From positions 80,799 through 144,798 of the forward strand of contig NZ_JARGYC010000002.1 in the NCBI RefSeq assembly GCF_029168335.1: a DNA stretch of 64,000 nucleotides, given 5' to 3'. This DNA comes from Psychromarinibacter sediminicola (GTDB lineage Bacteria; Pseudomonadota; Alphaproteobacteria; Rhodobacterales; Rhodobacteraceae). The notes under the pieces were generated by a model, which saw only the letters and a program-made list of their open reading frames with translations, ran no database searches and was not told where the DNA came from. A program made the position numbers and the translations under genes. Of the stretch, positions 55,264 through 63,638 are shown piece by piece; positions within the stretch are counted from its first letter, which is position 1; every line of letters starts with the position of its first letter.

Positions 55264-56241
55264 TTACTTCGCCAGGCCGACCGCCGCGAGGCTTTCGGCG
55301 AGCGCGGCGTCCGACTTCTCCATGAAGCTCTCGAAGGCGTCGCCCGGCGTCCATTGCGTGGCATAGCCGCGATCGTTCATGAAGGACAGGTACTCGGGCT
55401 TCTGGACGACGGCGCCGACGGCCTCGATCAGCTGCGCCTGCACGTCCTCGGGAATGCCGGCCGGCGCGACGATCCCGCGCCACGAGCCGAGGGCGAAATC
55501 ATGCCCCGTCGCCTCGACGAAGGTCGGAACGTCGGGGGCGGAGTCCAGCCGCTCCGACGCGAAGACGGCGAGCGGACGGATCAGGCCGGCATCGATCAGG
55601 GCGGCGGCTTCGGGAAGCGAGGCGGTGGCGATCTCGACGCCGCCGGCGGCGAGGTCCTGCAGGCCCGGAGCGGCGCCTTCGGAGGGCACCCAGGCCACGC
55701 GATCCGGCGGCATGCCGGCGGCCAGCAGCATCCCGGCCATCGCAAGATGGTTCACACCGCCCTGGGCGGAACCCGACGCCTTGAAGGCGCGATCCTCGGC
55801 GTCTTCCAGGGCCGCAAGCAGCGCATTGGCGTCGTCGTAATCGGAATCCGTGCGCACGAACAGCGCGGCGGGGTCGGAGTTGTACAGGCCGATCGGCGCG
55901 TAGGCCTCGTGGGTCAGGTCGGTCAGGCCCAGCGTGTGCATGCTGCCGATCTCCAGCGTCGCCACGCCGATGGTCTGGCCGTCGGGCTCGGCATCCGCGA
56001 TGGCGGTGTGGCCGATGACGCCGGAGCCGCCGGTGCGGTTCACGACGGCGACCGGGACGCCGATCTCGTCCTCGAGCAGGGTGCCGATCATGCGGGCGGT
56101 CGCGTCGGTGCCGCCGCCCGAGCTCCACGGCACGATGATCGTGACCGGTCCGCTCGGCCAGTCCTGGGCCACGGCCGGGCCGGCCCCGGCCATCGCGAAG
56201 GCGGCCGTCGCTGCAAGTAGGGTGCGTTTGGTAAGTTCCAT
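55264..56241 (-). CDS. TTT transporter substrate-binding protein (TctC/Bug family)
   Basis: Periplasmic binding protein of 325 residues. The signal peptide ends near GPAVAQDW, followed by the Bug-family IIVPWSSGGGTDATARMIG, VVNRTGGSGVIGH and the ASGSAQGGVNHLAM pocket region. Followed by TctB and TctA of the same operon. The ligand is probably a di- or tricarboxylate, in keeping with the linked dehydrogenase and lyase. Confidence 0.94.
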   Translation of the reverse strand: MELTKRTLLAATAAFAMAGAGPAVAQDWPSGPVTIIVPWSSGGGTDATARMIGTLLEDEIGVPVAVVNRTGGSGVIGHTAIADAEPDGQTIGVATLEIGSMHTLGLTDLTHEAYAPIGLYNSDPAALFVRTDSDYDDANALLAALEDAEDRAFKASGSAQGGVNHLAMAGMLLAAGMPPDRVAWVPSEGAAPGLQDLAAGGVEIATASLPEAAALIDAGLIRPLAVFASERLDSAPDVPTFVEATGHDFALGSWRGIVAPAGIPEDVQAQLIEAVGAVVQKPEYLSFMNDRGYATQWTPGDAFESFMEKSDAALAESLAAVGLAK

Positions 56242-56286
56242 GTCTTCCTCCCTTGGAATTGGTCGCCGGGCGCCTCTGCCCCGCGT

Positions 56287-57687
56287 TCAGTCGAAGACCT
56301 TGCCGGGGTTCAGGTTGTTCTCCGGGTCCAGGCAATTCTTGATCCGGCGCATCAGCGCCATTTCGTCCGGGCCGCGCGTGTGGCCCAGATACGGTTTCTT
56401 GAGCGTGCCGATGCCGTGTTCGGCCGAGACCGTGCCCTCGTAGGCGCGCACGATGTCGTAGACGATGCGGCTGACCTCGGGCAGCGGCTGCGGCGCGGCG
56501 CCGGGCACCCATGCGACGATGTGCAGGTTGCCGTCGCCGACATGGCCGTAGTGGACCGACTGGCACCCCAGCTCGCGCTCCAGCGCCGCCTTCGATTCCC
56601 GGGCGAAGTCGTCCATCCGTTTCACCGGCAGGCCGACATCGAACGAGATATGCGGCCCGATGACCGCCGGGTTGGCGAATTCGGCCGCGGCATCGCGGGT
56701 GGCCCAGAAGGCGGCGATGTCGCCGAGGCTCTGCGCCACGGCGCCGTCGGTCACGGTGGCCGAGGCGAACACCTCCTCCAGCCACGCCTCGAACCGCGGC
56801 GTGTCCACCTCGGCGCCCAGCCCCTGCATCTCGACCAGCACGACATGGCTCCCGCCGCCGATCTCGACGGGCGCGCGGACGCCGGAGACGCGCTGGGTCG
56901 CCTGGTACCAGTAGTCGTCCCACATCACCTCGAAGGCCGACAGCATCGGGCCGAGGCGGCGGCGCGCCGTGCGCAGCAGGTCCAGAACCTTGTCGTAGCC
57001 GTCCACGACGCACAGCGCCGCGCTGACGCAGCCGGGGCGCGGGTGCAGGCGCAGGACCGCGCGGGTAATCACGCCCAGCGTCCCCTCGGAGCCGAGGAAC
57101 AGCTGCTTCAGGTCGTAACCCGCGTTGTTCTTGAGCATCGTGTTCAGCATCGGCAGCACGGTGCCGTCGGCCAGTACCACCTCGACCCCCAGCACCAGGT
57201 CGCGCGCCATGCCGTAGCGGATCACGCGGTTGCCGCCCGCGTTGGTCGAGAGGTTGCCGCCGATGGCGCAGGAGCCGCGCGCGCCGAGATCGAGAGAGAA
57301 GAACAGCCCGGCCTCGTCCGCGGCCTTCTGCACCGTTTCGAGCGGGGTGCCCGCGAGGACCGTCATCGTCATGCCGTCTGGGTCGATCCGTTCGACGCCC
57401 GACATGCGTTCGAGCGACAGCGCGACGCCGCCGTCGATCGGGCGCGAGCCGCCGCACAGGCCGGTCAGGCCGCCCTGCGGGGTCACCGGGACGCCGTCGG
57501 CGTGGCAGGCCGCCAGGAGCTTGGACACTTCGTCGGTCGAAGTCGGGCGGGCGACGGCGACCGGGGAGGACGGCGGCAGAAAGCTCCAGTCGGTCCGGTT
57601 CCGCTCCGGAATATCCGGCCCGGTCAGGAACCGCATGTCCGGAACCTGCACCTGAAGCTCGTGCAGGCGGTCCAAAACCGTCGTCAT
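56287..57687 (-). CDS. FAD-linked D-2-hydroxyacid dehydrogenase (GlcD-like)
   Basis: Flavoprotein of 466 residues. The PCMH-type FAD domain contains VTPQGGLTGLCGGSRP and CAIGGNLSTNAGGNRVIRYG; the C-terminal FAD-oxidase domain contains VHYGHVGDGNLHIVAW and SAEHGIGTLKK with the active-site histidines. The family oxidises D-lactate, glycolate or D-2-hydroxy acids. It is first in the operon glcD-tctC-tctB-tctA-lyase and divergent from a GntR gene, so it probably begins breakdown of the imported hydroxy acid. Confidence 0.92.
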   Translation of the reverse strand: MTTVLDRLHELQVQVPDMRFLTGPDIPERNRTDWSFLPPSSPVAVARPTSTDEVSKLLAACHADGVPVTPQGGLTGLCGGSRPIDGGVALSLERMSGVERIDPDGMTMTVLAGTPLETVQKAADEAGLFFSLDLGARGSCAIGGNLSTNAGGNRVIRYGMARDLVLGVEVVLADGTVLPMLNTMLKNNAGYDLKQLFLGSEGTLGVITRAVLRLHPRPGCVSAALCVVDGYDKVLDLLRTARRRLGPMLSAFEVMWDDYWYQATQRVSGVRAPVEIGGGSHVVLVEMQGLGAEVDTPRFEAWLEEVFASATVTDGAVAQSLGDIAAFWATRDAAAEFANPAVIGPHISFDVGLPVKRMDDFARESKAALERELGCQSVHYGHVGDGNLHIVAWVPGAAPQPLPEVSRIVYDIVRAYEGTVSAEHGIGTLKKPYLGHTRGPDEMALMRRIKNCLDPENNLNPGKVFD

Positions 57688-57702
57688 TTCCGGTGTCCCC
57701 CC

Positions 57703-57726
57703 TGATGTTATATGTTACATACATCA
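57703..57726. promoter_or_regulatory. Nested palindrome in the GlcD/GntR divergent region (candidate operator)
   Basis: A 24-base element with outer arms TGATGT and ACATCA and an inner perfect palindrome TATGTTACATA (57711-57721). It lies 16 bases upstream of the GlcD-like start, overlapping where its promoter should be. FadR-type GntR proteins bind short GT-rich palindromes of this shape, so it is a good candidate site for the divergent regulator. Confidence 0.6.
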
Positions 57727-57871
57727 TGACACTCTTACATGCAACACGCCATAAACACCTGCAATTCAGCGTCTTTCCGGTTAGACCTGTGCCGGTAGGC
57801 TTGGAGTAGCGCCGCGATTCGGTCCGGAGCGCGGCCGGGCGTCGGGAAAAACAGAAAGGGCGACGGATCGG

Positions 57872-58537
57872 ATGAAGGGCAACATGGGCAAGATTCCCTC
57901 ACCCCGCTCGCTGACGGACCTCGTGACCGAGCGGCTGCGCGGCGATATCGTGGACGGCGTATTCACCTTCGGCGAGAGCGTCTCCGAAGACCGGCTCGCG
58001 GCCGCCTACGGCGTCAGCCGGACGCCGGTCCGCGACGCGCTGTCGGCCCTGCAGTTCGAGGGGCTCGTCGAGGTCCGCCCCAAGCGCGGCAGCTTCGTCT
58101 TCGACCCCACCGCCGACGACATCGCAGAGCTTTGCGCCTACCGTGAGATGCTGGAGCGCGAAGCCATCCGCATGTCGGTCGTCGCCTCGCGCGGGGCCCT
58201 GTGCGACCGGCTGGACGCGATCGTGCGAAACATGGAGGCCGAACTGGAAAGAAAGGACTTCCAGAGCTACGCGCATTCCGACACGGCGTTTCACAGGGCG
58301 TTCTTCGAGTATTGCGGAAATCGGCTGGTCACGACCGCGTTCGACCTGGCCGAGGCCCGGATCGCCACGGTCCGCACCGCGCTGACCTCGCCCTACGTGG
58401 AGCGGCGCGACGCCAGCTTCGAAGAGCATTACCAGATCGCTCGGGAATTGCGGCAGGGCGAGATCGACGCGGCCCTGGCGCTGCTGGCGGACCATATCGA
58501 CCGCACGCGCATCGTGGCTGTGGCCGGCATCGGCTGA
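57872..58537 (+). CDS. GntR-family regulator (FadR/FCD type)
   Basis: DNA-binding regulator of 221 residues with an N-terminal winged helix (SEDRLAAAYGVSRTPVRDALSALQFEGLVEV) and a helical FCD domain (HSDTAFHRAFFEYCGN, EEHYQIARELRQGE) carrying likely metal-binding histidines. Divergent from the FAD dehydrogenase/TTT operon, which it probably controls. An ATG at 57884 with a better purine stretch is an alternative start. Confidence 0.92.
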   Translation: MKGNMGKIPSPRSLTDLVTERLRGDIVDGVFTFGESVSEDRLAAAYGVSRTPVRDALSALQFEGLVEVRPKRGSFVFDPTADDIAELCAYREMLEREAIRMSVVASRGALCDRLDAIVRNMEAELERKDFQSYAHSDTAFHRAFFEYCGNRLVTTAFDLAEARIATVRTALTSPYVERRDASFEEHYQIARELRQGEIDAALALLADHIDRTRIVAVAGIG

Positions 58538-58690
58538 GACGGCCGCGACCAACCCGGCGCGCCGGGCGACCTGCCAGCGTCGTCTGTGGCATGCCAGCTT
58601 CCGGACAGGTGGCAGAGCCCGCCGTTCTGTGATCTTGGCACTGGTGGCAACTCTCCTCGCGCGGCAGGAGACGTATTGGAGGCATTCGCG

Positions 58691-59770
58691 ATGACGACCG
58701 GGACAGACGACCGGTCTACGGCGTCCCGACCGGCGGGCGCGGGCGGCGGCTCGGCAAAGGCAGACCGGGGCGCCGAGGCGGGCTCGGCCGGCGGCGCATT
58801 GCGCCTGTCGCCGGTCGACCTCCTGCGCACCGCCCGCACCGTGGTCGCCGATGCCGCATCGCTCTACTGGGCGCTGGTGAAGATCGTCCTGCCGATCCTG
58901 CTGGCGGTGAAACTGGCCGAGGATCTCGGCTGGATCGACGCCGCCGCCCCGGTCTTCGCGCCGGTGATGCGCGCCCTCGGCCTGCCGCCGGAGCTCGCGC
59001 TGGCCTGCCTCGCCGGCATCCTCGGGGGCATCTGGGGCGGCGCGGCGGCGCTCTACGCGCTGGTCCCGCCGGAGGCGCTGACCACCGCGCAGGTCACCGT
59101 GTTCTGGACCGTGCTGCTGTTTGCGCACGCCCTGCCGGTGGAGCAACGGATCGTGCAGAAGGCCGGCACCGGCTTTCTCGTCTCCGCCTGCTGGCGGCTG
59201 TTTGCCGGGCTGTCCTGCGCCGCCCTGCTCCACCTGATGTTCACCGCGACCGGCTGGCTCCAGGCACCGGCCGACCCCGACTGGATCCCCGCCGCGCGCA
59301 GCGCCGACTGGCCGAGTTTCCTGAGCGAGACTGCGCAGGCACTCGCATGGATGTTCGTCATCCTCCTGGGCCTCGTCGTGCTGATGCGCATCGTGGCCCG
59401 GCTGCGGCTGGAACGCCCCCTCGCCACCCTCGTCAGTCCCGCGCTGCGCGCCTCCGGCCTGCCGCGCGACGCCGCCCCGATCGTGGTCGTCGGGCTGATC
59501 CTGGGGCTGTCCTACGGCGGCGGGCTGATCCTGCACGAAACCCGCAACGGCACGCTCGACCGGCGCCAGGTCTTCCGCGCGACGATGTTCATGAGCCTGT
59601 GCCACGGCCTGATCGAGGATACCGCGGTGGCCATCGCCCTCGGCGCCGACCCCACCAGCGTGCTTCTGGGCCGGGTCGCCTACGCCCTGCTGCTTTCGGC
59701 GGTGCTGACGCGGCTGATTGCGCTTGTTCCCGACAGGACTTTCCAGCGATGGGCTTGCGGAAAGCGCTGA
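58691..59770 (+). CDS. Gate/nucleoside-recognition domain membrane protein
   Basis: Integral membrane protein of 359 residues with eight or more helices. The first about 45 residues are a disordered, Gly/Ala-rich tail. Two similar halves are visible: one around VKIVLPILLAVKLAEDLGW to GILGGIWGGAAALYALVP and one around GLILGLSYGGGLIL to GLIEDTAVAIALGA, which resembles a duplicated Gate domain as in spore-maturation-like and YjiG/YjiH proteins. A GGAGG lies 10-14 bases before the ATG. Substrate unknown. Confidence 0.75.
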   Translation: MTTGTDDRSTASRPAGAGGGSAKADRGAEAGSAGGALRLSPVDLLRTARTVVADAASLYWALVKIVLPILLAVKLAEDLGWIDAAAPVFAPVMRALGLPPELALACLAGILGGIWGGAAALYALVPPEALTTAQVTVFWTVLLFAHALPVEQRIVQKAGTGFLVSACWRLFAGLSCAALLHLMFTATGWLQAPADPDWIPAARSADWPSFLSETAQALAWMFVILLGLVVLMRIVARLRLERPLATLVSPALRASGLPRDAAPIVVVGLILGLSYGGGLILHETRNGTLDRRQVFRATMFMSLCHGLIEDTAVAIALGADPTSVLLGRVAYALLLSAVLTRLIALVPDRTFQRWACGKR

Positions 59771-60134
59771 GCTTCATCCATGGCACGTGGGGGCGCTCGG
59801 GGGCCGTTCGTCGCGCCCGAAACTTACAAGGCGACGCTGCCCGCAAATCGATGGCGGGCTGTGCCCGGCCACGACAGGCACCAAACCCGGAAACGGGGCA
59901 AAAAAGCCCACGTCTTCCGTGCGTTACAGGAATCGATCACAGGGAGAAGTGGTGCCAGGAGAGGACTCGCATTTGACATTTAAAGTATTGTAATCAAATA
60001 TTTATCTAGTTTCGAGAAATCCCTCGTACCCTCACCCGTACCCGGGGACCAAATTCACTTCAGAGGTTCGAGTCCTCGTGTTTTTGCCGAGCAGAATCTC
60101 CAAAGCGAATCCTGAGGGACCTGAAGCGAAGGCG
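59771..60134. other. Boundary region with A/T-rich stretch and tRNA T-arm-like relics
   Basis: 364 bases without a supported gene. The composition changes abruptly: from about 59970 to 60020 it is A/T-rich (CATTTAAAGTATTGTAATCA and beyond). Two tRNA-like fragments are visible: TGGTGCCAGGAGAGGACTCG (59950-59969), like a reversed tRNA-Leu 3' end, and GAGGTTCGAGTCCTC (60063-60077), a T-stem with a 7-base T-loop. They share the 9-base core GAGGACTCG/CGAGTCCTC in opposite orientation. They may be remnants of an integration site. Confidence 0.4.
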
Positions 60135-62555
60135 TCAAGCTCCTTTGCCAGCGATTTCCCACGGGAGTTCAGATGCGATCGAGTATCCGAGGTTTTTGCA
60201 GCCGCTGGTTCGCCTCTGATGCATCCGGGCCAAGGCTGGAACATTCAAGTCGGCATAGTCAACGACCACGACCTCTTTCTTGTTGTGATGCTCCCGATGC
60301 AGGCGGCCCGCGTATTGAGCCAGCGTACCCTTCCAGGATACCGGCATCGTCAAGAACAATGTATCAAGGCGGGCATCGTCAAATCCCTCTCCGAGATACC
60401 GCCCGGTAGCGATCAGAAGGCGCTCCTCCTTTTCCGGCACGTCTTTGAGGGCGTTATAGGCGGCCTGGCGTTGCTTTGCGCCCATACCGCCTTGTAGCAC
60501 TATGATGTTCTTGGCGAAGCCTTTGAAGCGATCGGCGAAATAGGCCACATGCTCGCGCCGTTCAGTCAGGAGGACCGGGCTGCGCCCGGCGTCCAACGCA
60601 CGCAAAACATCGTCAAAGATCAGGTCGTTTCTCACCTCGTTTCGTGCAAGCATTTGATAAATGCTCTGGATTGGTGGTGCCCCTTCCCCCAAGGGCAATC
60701 GAAATTCCGTCGGTCGTGAAAAGTAGGAATGGTTGAAGGAGCGTGTCGCTGCTTCGCCTTTCGCATCCACCCGATAGCGGACCGGACCGCATTGCATGAA
60801 GATAATCGGGTGATGGCCATCTTTGCGATAGGGTGTGGCCGTCAGACCGAGTACATATCTGGCTTTGCTGCGCCGCGCGACGAGTTCAAAGCTGGCCGCC
60901 GAAATATGGTGGCATTCATCCACGATCAACTGGCCGTAGTCGGCCACGCAGTCGTCAACTTCGCCGCGCTTGACCAGACTTTGCATCAGGGCCACGTCAA
61001 TTTTCCCCGATAGCTTCCGCTTTCCCGAACCAACGTGGCCAATGGCCGTATTCGAGGTGTCAAGAAAGGTTTCCAGCCGGGTCAACCACTGATCCAACAA
61101 CTGGCGGCGATGAACCAGTATCAGCGTGTTGACGCCCCGGCTGGCTATCAATGACGCTGCCAACACCGTTTTGCCGAAACCGGTCGTGGCCGACAAAACG
61201 CCCGCGTCCTCTGCCAGCAACGCCTTGGCGGCCCAGTCTTGTTTTTGCGTAAGGGACCCGGTGAAGCGCGTCTTGATCCGCGCGCCACCGTATCGCTGAT
61301 CATCAACCTCCAGCAAAATGCCTGCTTCTGTTGCGAGATCCTGCAAAGCGCCAAGCACGCCGCGTGGAAGTGCAATGTGATCTGCGTAATCCTCGGCGCA
61401 GGCGATGACACGAGGCTTGCCGAAAGTCGGCAGACGCATCGCCTGGGCGCGATAGAATTCAGGGTTCTGAAACGCCGCCAGACGCAGTAACCGATTGCGC
61501 AGTGATGGCGCCAAGCCAGCCTTCCGAATGTAGATCTGGTCGCCAAGCACCACCTGAAGCCTTTCCGGCAATGTCAACGACGGCAGGTCCGGCAGGGCGG
61601 GCGTACGGGATGGCGGCATAGCCCAAGGTGTCTTTTCAAATTCTTCGTCTTCCGGAAACGGCAACCCGATCACGGAGTCCTGTTTGGGAATTTGAGCCAA
61701 GAAGGCACCCAGCCCTTTGGCCGACACGCGCTCGGCCGTCGACAGATACGCCCATTGATCCCGGTGCGGCCGGAAATCTTTGTCCACGAACACGCTGTTG
61801 CCCAACTGCCTGGGAGAAAACTGCAATGGCAGGGCGATGAGATTCCCGAGCCCGCCCTTGGGCAAAGTGTCCTGACTTGGGAACAGGCGGTCATATGACT
61901 CAAACCCAAGTTCCGGGTAGCGTTCCATTGTCTTCGTGAGCAGGTAGGCGCCCAGTTTGCGCGCGTCGGCAGCCGAGACTGGTTCGGCGAAGAAAACCCA
62001 GACATGCCCGCCATTGCCGGAGCGGGATCGTTCGACATGGGCGGGTATGCCGTATTCCATACAGGTTTGAACAAAGGCGGTCACGTCCGCGTGCCAGGCC
62101 TCCTTGTCGAAATCGGCGGCCAGAAACCAGCATGTTTCATCCAAAAGCATCGGATATACGCCGGCGCAAAACGGCTTCCCGCGGGCATCCTTGCCGGACA
62201 GATGGAAACGGATGACATCGTCTGTTGCCGGCAGGAATGCCTTGTGCGCGCATTCGCTGCATTTGACCTGGGGCTTGCGGCAAATACCACTAACCCATTC
62301 ATTCCGGCAGGCAATGGCGTAGCCCGACTTGCCGGACTTTGCGTTCTCCCACCGCACCGGAAAGACGTCCTCGCGGCCACGAAACAGGTCGCGAAAAATG
62401 CCGATCTTCTCCTGGTTCGAGAGGTCGGTTTGCACGGGATCGGTGGGCGGTGGCGCGGATTGCGCTGCCTCAAGCGCATTAATTTCCTCCTCAAGCCGTC
62501 GCTTCTCGGCTTCCAGTTCGGCCAACCTGCGCCTAATGCGCGATATATCCTCCAT
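60135..62555 (-). CDS. TOTE-type conflict protein: AEP primase fused to a DEAD-like helicase
   Basis: An 806-residue multidomain protein. Residues 1-30 form a predicted coiled coil, followed by a Cys cluster (Cys83, 92, 99, 102) that could bind zinc. An archaeo-eukaryotic primase-like domain carries AADFDKE (Asp148, Asp150) and RSRSGNGGHVWVFF (His184). A superfamily 2 helicase follows with TTGFGKT (457-463), DECHH (546-550), LTATP and QYAGRLHREH (747-756). This fusion is the core of predicted TOTE conflict systems, thought to act on invading nucleic acid. The gene is visibly more A/T-rich than its neighbours, suggesting transfer. It begins 22 bases after the small gene upstream. Confidence 0.85.
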   Translation of the reverse strand: MEDISRIRRRLAELEAEKRRLEEEINALEAAQSAPPPTDPVQTDLSNQEKIGIFRDLFRGREDVFPVRWENAKSGKSGYAIACRNEWVSGICRKPQVKCSECAHKAFLPATDDVIRFHLSGKDARGKPFCAGVYPMLLDETCWFLAADFDKEAWHADVTAFVQTCMEYGIPAHVERSRSGNGGHVWVFFAEPVSAADARKLGAYLLTKTMERYPELGFESYDRLFPSQDTLPKGGLGNLIALPLQFSPRQLGNSVFVDKDFRPHRDQWAYLSTAERVSAKGLGAFLAQIPKQDSVIGLPFPEDEEFEKTPWAMPPSRTPALPDLPSLTLPERLQVVLGDQIYIRKAGLAPSLRNRLLRLAAFQNPEFYRAQAMRLPTFGKPRVIACAEDYADHIALPRGVLGALQDLATEAGILLEVDDQRYGGARIKTRFTGSLTQKQDWAAKALLAEDAGVLSATTGFGKTVLAASLIASRGVNTLILVHRRQLLDQWLTRLETFLDTSNTAIGHVGSGKRKLSGKIDVALMQSLVKRGEVDDCVADYGQLIVDECHHISAASFELVARRSKARYVLGLTATPYRKDGHHPIIFMQCGPVRYRVDAKGEAATRSFNHSYFSRPTEFRLPLGEGAPPIQSIYQMLARNEVRNDLIFDDVLRALDAGRSPVLLTERREHVAYFADRFKGFAKNIIVLQGGMGAKQRQAAYNALKDVPEKEERLLIATGRYLGEGFDDARLDTLFLTMPVSWKGTLAQYAGRLHREHHNKKEVVVVDYADLNVPALARMHQRRTSGCKNLGYSIASELPWEIAGKGA

Positions 62556-62577
62556 TGCGTGGGACAATCGGCCAGCC

Positions 62578-62928
62578 TCAGGGTTCGAGCATCTTGATGG
62601 CCTGCGGCACGGCGGCATCACCGTAACTGTATCCCAACTCGATTTCCGCTTTCCCTTCGCCGGTCAGTTCCATGACACCCTCTCCAGCGGATTCGTCCAA
62701 CTCATCGGCTCCATGCCAGTCGAAGAACAGCGCTCCCGGCGCAAAGCTGAAATCCAGCCCGGCGATCAAAGCGCCGAACGACATCTCGCCCCGGCCCTCC
62801 GGCGGCACGATCAGGCAGGCTTCCCCGGCGAGATCGAGATAGTCGCGATCGTAGCAATCCGCCTCGACGATGCGCCAGCGCCCGACAAACGGTGCCCGGA
62901 GTTCCGCGATGCTTGGCCTTTTCGACAT
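62578..62928 (-). CDS. Small acidic protein of unknown function, probable partner of the TOTE-type gene
   Basis: Protein of 116 residues, rich in Asp and Glu and in predicted beta-strands, with no signal peptide. Distinct stretches are FVGRWRIVEADCYDRDYLDL, IVPPEGRGEMSFGAL and ALFFDWHGADELDE. I recognise the type as a widespread short hypothetical protein without a known role. It lies directly upstream of the primase-helicase gene on the same strand, so the two are probably one transcript. It may be an accessory or regulatory partner, or an unrelated passenger. Confidence 0.7.
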   Translation of the reverse strand: MSKRPSIAELRAPFVGRWRIVEADCYDRDYLDLAGEACLIVPPEGRGEMSFGALIAGLDFSFAPGALFFDWHGADELDESAGEGVMELTGEGKAEIELGYSYGDAAVPQAIKMLEP

Positions 62929-62968
62929 GATATCCGATGGTCCTGGCGTGGGATTCCGGAGTGATGCG

Positions 62969-63264
62969 ATGAACCTATCCTTGGCGCAGCTGCAGCGCTA
63001 CGTTGATCAGCGCTATATCGACCGCGGCTGAGGGTGTTTCGAGCGCGGCCTCGGTCACATGAAGGACGATGGGCTTCTCGAAAGAAACCACCTCGCCGGA
63101 GCCGAAGGCGAGGCGAGGCGATCAACGTCCTCCTCTGCGCCGCCGGCCACAATATGCGCCTCCTGGCCCGCTGGCTGAGGTTGATTTGCGCGCTGATCCT
63201 GGCCGCCATCCGGTGGTTTGGAGCCCGCTCTCTCAAATATCAAACGCCGGCAATCGCCGCATGA
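62969..63264 (+). pseudogene. C-terminal relic of an IS5-family transposase
   Basis: A decayed transposase end of about 95 codons. One frame gives LAQLQRYVDQRYIDRG, an in-frame stop at 63029-63031, then CFERGLGHMKDDGLLERNHL, matching the GHMK..G.L.RN.L block of IS5-type transposases. Family sequence then continues in another frame as GEAINVLLCAAGHNMRLLAR to the stop at 63264. The shift coincides with a tandem GGCGA repeat (three copies near 63108-63123), as if five bases were duplicated. No N-terminal half or inverted repeats are visible. Confidence 0.75.
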
Positions 63265-63397
63265 CGCTAGAGCGGTGGAAAATCACGGACGACCAGCTAT
63301 GGCTAGAAACCGAGTGGGCCACCCCATATGCTTTTCCAGCCTGGGTATTGTCGTAACCTAGGGCATCGCGATGCTCTTCAAACATGGAGAGATCGCG
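63265..63397. other. Short gene-free gap between IS relic and AlpA-like gene
   Basis: 133 bases following the decayed IS5-family sequence. No supported reading frame or RNA is seen. It presumably contains the promoter of the AlpA-like gene, whose ribosome site GGAGAG is at its right end. Confidence 0.4.
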
Positions 63398-63583
63398 ATG
63401 AGGATCTTATCGAAGCGCCAGTTGAAGGAGCTGGTTCTGTACTCACCTCAACACATCGCACGGCTGGAGAAGGCCGGGAAATTCCCTAGGCGGATCATCC
63501 TTGGTCCCAACAGAGTGGGATGGGTCGAGGACGAAGTGCTGGACTGGCTTCAAAAGCGGCTGGATAGCCGAGACACGACCTGA
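63398..63583 (+). CDS. AlpA/excisionase-like small DNA-binding protein
   Basis: Protein of 61 residues with a single MerR-like winged helix: LSKRQLKELVLYSPQHIARLE, then KFPRRIILGPNRVGW and EDEVLDWLQKR. This is the AlpA/Xis layout used by integrative elements to control an integrase or excision. The start ATG at 63398 follows GGAGAG; an in-frame ATG at 63371 is the alternative. No integrase gene is in the window; one may lie beyond the right edge. Confidence 0.82.
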   Translation: MRILSKRQLKELVLYSPQHIARLEKAGKFPRRIILGPNRVGWVEDEVLDWLQKRLDSRDTT

Positions 63584-63607
63584 CCGACACTCCCCATGCG
63601 GGAGCGA

Positions 63608-63638
63608 GGGTGGCCGGGCGTGCACAGCCCGGTCACCC
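63608..63638 (+). terminator. Candidate terminator hairpin after the AlpA-like gene
   Basis: A 12-base stem (GGGTGGCCGGGC with GCCCGGTCACCC, one G-T pair) and loop GTGCACA, followed by TTCATCGTTT. It lies 24 bases after the AlpA-like stop. The T content after the stem is weak, so this is a probable rather than certain terminator. Confidence 0.6.

Noticed and set aside
60063..60077. Complete tRNA gene at the island edge
   Set aside because: Only a T-arm-like element is present; no acceptor, D-arm or anticodon stem pairs around it.
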